A stretch of 64,000 nt of DNA from Oscillospiraceae bacterium (GTDB taxonomy: Bacteria > Bacillota_A > Clostridia > Oscillospirales > Oscillospiraceae): positions 11,239 through 75,238 of the forward strand of contig JAFQPT010000391.1 in the NCBI GenBank assembly GCA_017411665.1, read 5' to 3'. The notes under the pieces were generated by a model, which made no database searches, was not told the DNA's origin, and worked only from the letters and a program-made list of their open reading frames with translations. Shown here in pieces: positions 59,403 through 64,000 of this stretch. The position numbers and the translations under genes were made by a program. The stretch's first letter is position 1. The number at the start of each line of letters is the position of its first letter.

Positions 59403-61034
59403 TTAGTCCTCATTTAAAATAATATCTGCAATTCTCTTTACTCCCTTCTTCAAATCATGCTGAAGCATCAGGCTGCGCATCTCTTTCCGGACCTGCGGTG
59501 TTTCAATGAGCCAGGAGACAGTTCTTTCAATAGTATCTGATGAAATGTTAATACCAAGCCCTAAGTTGACAAAACCATTTTTCATTTCGGCAAAGGTGTG
59601 TAACTGTTCTCGTTCATTTTGTGCCATCACAACAGAGGGAACACCAAGGCAGGCAAGTTCAAACACTGTTCTCCCTTGCGATGTAATTGCCAAATCTGCC
59701 TTTTCCATATAATCAGTTATTCTTTTTACATCAGACACAACAGTGACATTAAGTTCATCTGAACTCAGGATTCCGTTTTCCTCAGCAGAATAACCTGCAC
59801 CAGTTATGATTGTAAAATGCGTTTCCGAGAACTGAGCATGAAGTCTTGGAAGAGATGAGTAAACCCTTTTGGTTAAATTAGATGGATCTGTTCCTCCAAA
59901 AAGAACAAGAACTTCATGTACCTTTTGTGAAAACTCCTTTGGCTCAGCAGTGACAAATTCATCTCTGAGACAGTGATACTTCTCACCAAAGAAGTACTGT
60001 TTATCTGCATCATCTTTTGAATACAATGCATTTATTACTGCATCTGCATACTTGCTTCCAGGGCCCAAATCTTCAATAGTTACGACACGTTTTGTCAATG
60101 ACTTTAATTTCTGGATATAGTCCACTGTAGTATCCAGACAATCATTTACAACAACGTCTGCATTCCATTCTGAAAGGAAGTGGTAAAAGTCCTCGTCATT
60201 TTGGATGGTTGTCACAGGCATGAAAGATGACCGGAGTTTCTCCAATCCTTCACGATGTTGTTCGCGTGTAACAAACATAATCTCATGTCCGATAAAATGG
60301 TATGCCAGTGTTAGACAATGATAAATATGGCCCATACCCAGTTCTTTATGGCCATCACAACGGAATACAATACGTTTCTTATTTAAGACTGCATCACAAA
60401 TCTGCCAGTCAACAGGAGAGTCAATGTCTGCAGCTTCATCTTCCGGAATTTCAAACACAGAAACATTTGTTCCCAGCCTTCCAGTTGAGGTTACACATTC
60501 GCGTCTTGAGATAAAAAATGCTCCCGTCTCAAAATACAGAGGAGGAAGTTTCTGGCGGTTTAGCCGCTCTGCATAATTTGGAGTGTAACCAGATTCAGAT
60601 TTCGACCAGGTAAGATGCGCCTTGTTTACCACACTGATATAAGAGTCTTTATCATCAGCAATGAATTGAAGTAGTGCTGTATTGAGAGTTTCACTTTTCA
60701 GAAGCGGAGATGTTGGCTGCATCGTTACGACAACATCATATCGGAGTTTCTTCCGCGCTTCCATCTGGAGAACAGCATCGTGAATTACTGGGTCAAGAGT
60801 TACAGCATCGCCGGAAAGCTCTGCGCTACGGGTGATTGCTGATATTGGATATTTTCCCGCTATGCTTAATATCTCATCATTATCACTGGAGACAACGACA
60901 TCCATGATATTACTACATCTTAACGCATTTTCAATTGCATAACTAATAAGTGGTTTTCCATGTAGAAGGCGGATATTCTTTCGAGGGATACCTTTGGAAC
61001 CACCACGTGCTGGGATAATCACAATGATTTTCAT
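59403..61034 (-). CDS. Fused CMP-nonulosonate cytidylyltransferase and PseG-like hydrolase
   Basis: A 543-residue two-domain protein. Residues 1-225 form a cytidylyltransferase (PARGGSKGIPRKN at 8-20, then VVVTMQPTSPLL and TGAFFISRR), which activates the sugar with CMP. Residues 226-543 begin RIVFRCDGHKELGMGHIYHC, the start of PseG-type UDP-sugar hydrolases, with LVLFGGTDPSNLTKRV and a later DLAITSQGRTVFELACLGVPSVVMAQN. Domain fusion links steps before and after the NeuB reaction, encoded by the gene that follows after three bases. Confidence 0.9.
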   Translation of the reverse strand: MKIIVIIPARGGSKGIPRKNIRLLHGKPLISYAIENALRCSNIMDVVVSSDNDEILSIAGKYPISAITRSAELSGDAVTLDPVIHDAVLQMEARKKLRYDVVVTMQPTSPLLKSETLNTALLQFIADDKDSYISVVNKAHLTWSKSESGYTPNYAERLNRQKLPPLYFETGAFFISRRECVTSTGRLGTNVSVFEIPEDEAADIDSPVDWQICDAVLNKKRIVFRCDGHKELGMGHIYHCLTLAYHFIGHEIMFVTREQHREGLEKLRSSFMPVTTIQNDEDFYHFLSEWNADVVVNDCLDTTVDYIQKLKSLTKRVVTIEDLGPGSKYADAVINALYSKDDADKQYFFGEKYHCLRDEFVTAEPKEFSQKVHEVLVLFGGTDPSNLTKRVYSSLPRLHAQFSETHFTIITGAGYSAEENGILSSDELNVTVVSDVKRITDYMEKADLAITSQGRTVFELACLGVPSVVMAQNEREQLHTFAEMKNGFVNLGLGINISSDTIERTVSWLIETPQVRKEMRSLMLQHDLKKGVKRIADIILNED

Positions 61035-61042
61035 ATTTGATT

Positions 61043-62719
61043 TTAGAGTCTATTTCTTTGAGAAATGGTTTGTCTAATTACACTAGCAATCCTCTTATGT
61101 GCATTACCATCTAATTTGTGCATGTGATTCTTAACATATTCATTTTGAGCAACATTCATATCAATACCAATATCTATAATTTTAGAAACTACTTTACCAA
61201 GCCCTCCTTTTTCAAAAACAGGCAAGCCAACCCCCTCCTCCACATACTTACCATAGTCTGGTTCATCTGAAAAATCCATAATGATTAATGGTTTATGGAA
61301 TGCAACAGCTTCTTGCCCTGTTGTAGAACTTTTCTGAATTATTATATCAGAAATATATACCATCTCAGTTGTGTTTCCCATTTTATCTGGAACAACCACA
61401 TTACATTTCAATTCATACTTCTTAAGGTATGTATCAATCAATTGTTTATGTTGTTCTGTTTCACCAGGATGTTGTTTAATTATCAGCGTTATATCTTTTC
61501 TATGATAGAATGTATCAAATATTTCTGAAAAGTAAGCTTGATTTTCAGAGTTAGACCAGCCATGACTTTGTGTTACCCAAAGAACAATTGTTGATTTTGA
61601 ATTTATACCATATCTTTTGCAAAAATCATCACGATTGTACTGCAAAGGTTCTTGTCCTAGATAATCATAACGTGGATTTCCAGTTACAACTACCTGACCC
61701 TCAGGATATCCGGCGTGAGTTACTAATAGATTATACTCAAAATCCCCCCACACACATGTAATATCTGGAACTGGAAATGACACCCCACAATCTCTAGATG
61801 AGGACACCAATAATGAATCATGATTCAAATATGAAGGATGTTTTGCAATACCACCATGCTGGATACCTATTGTTGGAATCCCATGTTTTCTCGCTAAGTA
61901 TAAGATATATCTTCCGGAAGTTGTTTGTTCATCTGTTAAAACAATAGCATCCGGGTTATTTTCGCGAATAATCTTATCCATGCAAACACCTCTTATGATT
62001 TCGTAAGGTATACTGAGAATCAACCCTTTTTTTAACTCCACTTTGAGTCTCTTTTCATCTACATTTAATAAGTTGGAGACAGTTGTAATCCAATCAGATT
62101 CTCGTTTCAACTCATTCCAAAGTTTCTTACAATTTAATATAACATCTACATCATTTGCGCAACAACAACCACATGAGAAATACTCCCAAACATTACAAGA
62201 AATGAAACTAGTGTTAGTCTTTTGTATATCCCTATATTTATCAAACGAATTTATTAGAATCTCAATAGGCAATTCTTGATATGGGGTGACTATGTCAGCC
62301 CCATACTTAGACAATTCTTCACAAATTGATTCATTATATAAGTTATAATATCCATTATTATTGTCTAGTTGATTTCTTTTGCCCCATTCAATTAATTCAA
62401 ATCTATATACTATTTTGTGATTCAACCCACCTCTTGAAGTAGATAAATAGCTAGTTTTTCTATTAGTAATAACTAATGACAATAATTTATTTAGATATCC
62501 AAATAAACAAATACCCACCCTTACAATAAATGGATTTGATGGAATCAACTCTAAAAGAGAGACGATTATATTTTTAACACCAATTTTTCCATTAAATTTG
62601 GATAAGTATATTCCATTATCTATGAACCACCAATAGGATATTGAATTATACTCTAATTTATCTATAATAGTCTTCCCATCGCTAAACTGTTGAGAGAATA
62701 TATTTCCCGCAGAATCCAT
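61043..62719 (-). CDS. Surface-glycan biosynthesis protein, glycosyltransferase-like
   Basis: A 558-residue protein. The C-terminal half has a GT-B-like nucleotide-sugar fold: GIPTIGIQHGGIAKHPSYL, VVVTGNPRYD, LIIKQHPGE and IIQKSSTTGQEAVAFHKPLIIMDF, as in CDP-glycerol or polysialyl-type transferases. The N-terminal half is not recognised and has one hydrophobic stretch near 50-75. It is AT-rich. Position suggests transfer of the nonulosonic acid made by the neighbours. Confidence 0.72.
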   Translation of the reverse strand: MDSAGNIFSQQFSDGKTIIDKLEYNSISYWWFIDNGIYLSKFNGKIGVKNIIVSLLELIPSNPFIVRVGICLFGYLNKLLSLVITNRKTSYLSTSRGGLNHKIVYRFELIEWGKRNQLDNNNGYYNLYNESICEELSKYGADIVTPYQELPIEILINSFDKYRDIQKTNTSFISCNVWEYFSCGCCCANDVDVILNCKKLWNELKRESDWITTVSNLLNVDEKRLKVELKKGLILSIPYEIIRGVCMDKIIRENNPDAIVLTDEQTTSGRYILYLARKHGIPTIGIQHGGIAKHPSYLNHDSLLVSSSRDCGVSFPVPDITCVWGDFEYNLLVTHAGYPEGQVVVTGNPRYDYLGQEPLQYNRDDFCKRYGINSKSTIVLWVTQSHGWSNSENQAYFSEIFDTFYHRKDITLIIKQHPGETEQHKQLIDTYLKKYELKCNVVVPDKMGNTTEMVYISDIIIQKSSTTGQEAVAFHKPLIIMDFSDEPDYGKYVEEGVGLPVFEKGGLGKVVSKIIDIGIDMNVAQNEYVKNHMHKLDGNAHKRIASVIRQTISQRNRL

Positions 62720-62744
62720 CCATAATCACCATGATAATTTATAA

Positions 62745-63872
62745 TCAGAATGCATTAAGCAATTTGAGCATAGTGTATTTCAACGATCTAATTATACGAA
62801 ATACAGTGTCATAAAACACATCATACTGATAATATTTATGATCTCTCCCTTCTGAAGCAAGGTAATTTGCCAACTCTTTCTCATCAAGATCCAATCTCTC
62901 CAATATAAACTTAATATATGGTGTATTATCATCAACAATTGGATGTTCTAACTCGGCAAGAGCCTCATCACGTGTCATTTGACCAGATACAATCATGCTT
63001 GACAGATGGGAGGTACGTTTGTCCACTCCAAATTTTTGTGGGAACCAAATTAATTGGATAAAAGCAGTGAGCATATTCTCAAGATGCTTGCGCCCATAGT
63101 ATTCAAAACCACAGAATTCATTGAGCTCCTGGAATGCTCGGTCTCTGTTATAATCAATATAATCCAATGGGCAGATTGTCTGTAGTCCAAGAATAAATTT
63201 ATCTAACACTCTGCGATATTCACTGATAAATGACAGTTTGTCAATATTTTCAGTTCCAAATATCTTATTAATAGCAAGTATATTTACAACATCATATGCA
63301 GAGTGAGTATTTCCCCTTTGTAATATTGATTCTAGTGCATAATTTGTTCCAGATAAAAAATATTTAATCCCATTTTCTCTAGCATACCTATATAATGCTG
63401 CAAATAATACATTATCTTGCGGAACTGCAAGATTAGGAACACCAGCTTTCATATATGCTTTGGTTAAGGCATTAAACTGTTGCTGATCGGGCTTAATTAT
63501 TATTAAATCAATTCCTGCTGTATCAACTAACTTTTTAATATTAGATTTTGAAATATCTGTATCAAATCCATCATCAACGTGGATTGCAAGGATACGTAAA
63601 CCCCACGTATATCCTAAATATGCAAGATATGATGAGTCAAGACCTCCCGAAATACCCATCATACAATCATATTTTTTATCAACCCCATCTTTTTTTATTT
63701 TGTCGATAATATCATCCAGACGTTTCTTTCCATCTTCATTTGGGAAGTAACATCTGTCTTTTTTAGCCAAAGCTTCAGAACAATAATTACAATAACCATG
63801 TTCATCAAATGTAATGGTTTCATCAGATGAATTATCCATCACACAACGCGTACATCTTTGAAAAACCGTCAT
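62745..63872 (-). CDS. N-acetyl sugar amidotransferase (WbuX/LegX-like, PP-loop)
   Basis: A 375-residue PP-loop ATPase-type amidotransferase. The N-terminal zinc knuckles are CTRC (7-10) and CNYC (28-31). The PP-loop is SGGLDSS (75-81) in DCMMGISGGLDSSYLAYLG; DNVLFAALYRYAREN and FLSGTNYALES are also typical. The family adds an amidine-type nitrogen to nonulosonic or related sugars, with a glutaminase partner (not in this window). ATG at 63872 follows GGGGT and is used instead of an upstream TTG. Confidence 0.88.
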   Translation of the reverse strand: MTVFQRCTRCVMDNSSDETITFDEHGYCNYCSEALAKKDRCYFPNEDGKKRLDDIIDKIKKDGVDKKYDCMMGISGGLDSSYLAYLGYTWGLRILAIHVDDGFDTDISKSNIKKLVDTAGIDLIIIKPDQQQFNALTKAYMKAGVPNLAVPQDNVLFAALYRYARENGIKYFLSGTNYALESILQRGNTHSAYDVVNILAINKIFGTENIDKLSFISEYRRVLDKFILGLQTICPLDYIDYNRDRAFQELNEFCGFEYYGRKHLENMLTAFIQLIWFPQKFGVDKRTSHLSSMIVSGQMTRDEALAELEHPIVDDNTPYIKFILERLDLDEKELANYLASEGRDHKYYQYDVFYDTVFRIIRSLKYTMLKLLNAF

Positions 63873-64000
63873 TTTACCCCAGTAACTCAATAATCAACCA
63901 TATTTTCTAACAATATCCAAAATAAAACAACGAGGAATAATTGTCATTACATTCCCACATAGAATTTGAGTGAATCATTATCATCCTACTATAATAGGAA

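Overview
The window is a piece of a methanogenic archaeal chromosome. Ftr (formylmethanofuran:H4MPT formyltransferase), F420H2 oxidase FprA, an archaeal S12-S7-aEF2 operon, NMD3, archaeal-type CoA synthesis (pantoate kinase plus phosphopantothenate synthetase), family B DNA polymerase, an RFC small-subunit homologue and an InlB/PGF-type surface protein all point the same way. The gene set and style suggest Methanomicrobiales, probably Methanocorpusculum or a close relative; that placement is inference, not a database result.

Layout. (1) 1-4713: AT-rich minus-strand locus with a DUF4062-STAND-NTPase-TPR protein, a caspase-fold protease and a decayed TIR-like gene of the ThsB/MTH538 type; this looks like an antiviral or abortive-infection locus whose TIR arm has died. 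(2) 4994-8891: a cryptic island of small overlapping minus-strand genes (HNH nuclease, HTH, two ribbon-helix-helix-like proteins) with short palindromic repeats and an AT-rich repeat-bearing tail. (3) 8892-16339: ftr, a membrane protein, fusA-rpsG-rpsL, class I FBPase followed by a degenerate class V FBPase-like protein, and tRNA-Leu, with three members of a GC-rich hairpin mosaic repeat. (4) 16523-30932: zinc-ribbon proteins, an HxlR regulator diverging from a Zn/Cd ATPase operon over a perfect palindrome, a flippase, threonine synthase, PolB-MDH, and a YtrA-type regulator with an ABC-2 exporter. (5) 31543-41199: tandem copies of a structured noncoding element, aminotransferase, TPR protein, HPRT, IleS, FprA, and a third, inverted copy of the same noncoding element. 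(6) 41200-50317: membrane pyrophosphatase, nitroreductase and a tightly overlapping operon DUF424-nmd3-taw2-coaBC-pantoate kinase-PPS-RFC-like. (7) 50380-58227: Yip1-like membrane protein, surface protein, secF-secD, then about 2.6 kb of foreign-looking DNA (AAA/DUF4143 remnant, AlbA_2 regulator, MITE-like element) bounded by a second copy of the secD 3' end. (8) 58329-63872: AT-rich nonulosonic acid and glycan genes (NeuB-like synthase, fused cytidylyltransferase-PseG, glycosyltransferase-like protein, sugar amidotransferase).

The most unusual observations are: a three-member structured noncoding element that carries an anti-Shine-Dalgarno-like motif; the caspase/STAND/TIR-remnant locus; the secD 3'-end duplication flanking an insertion and differing almost only at third codon positions; the mosaic hairpin repeats around ftr and tRNA-Leu; and the FBPase-V-like protein that has lost its active-site residues next to an intact FBPase I.
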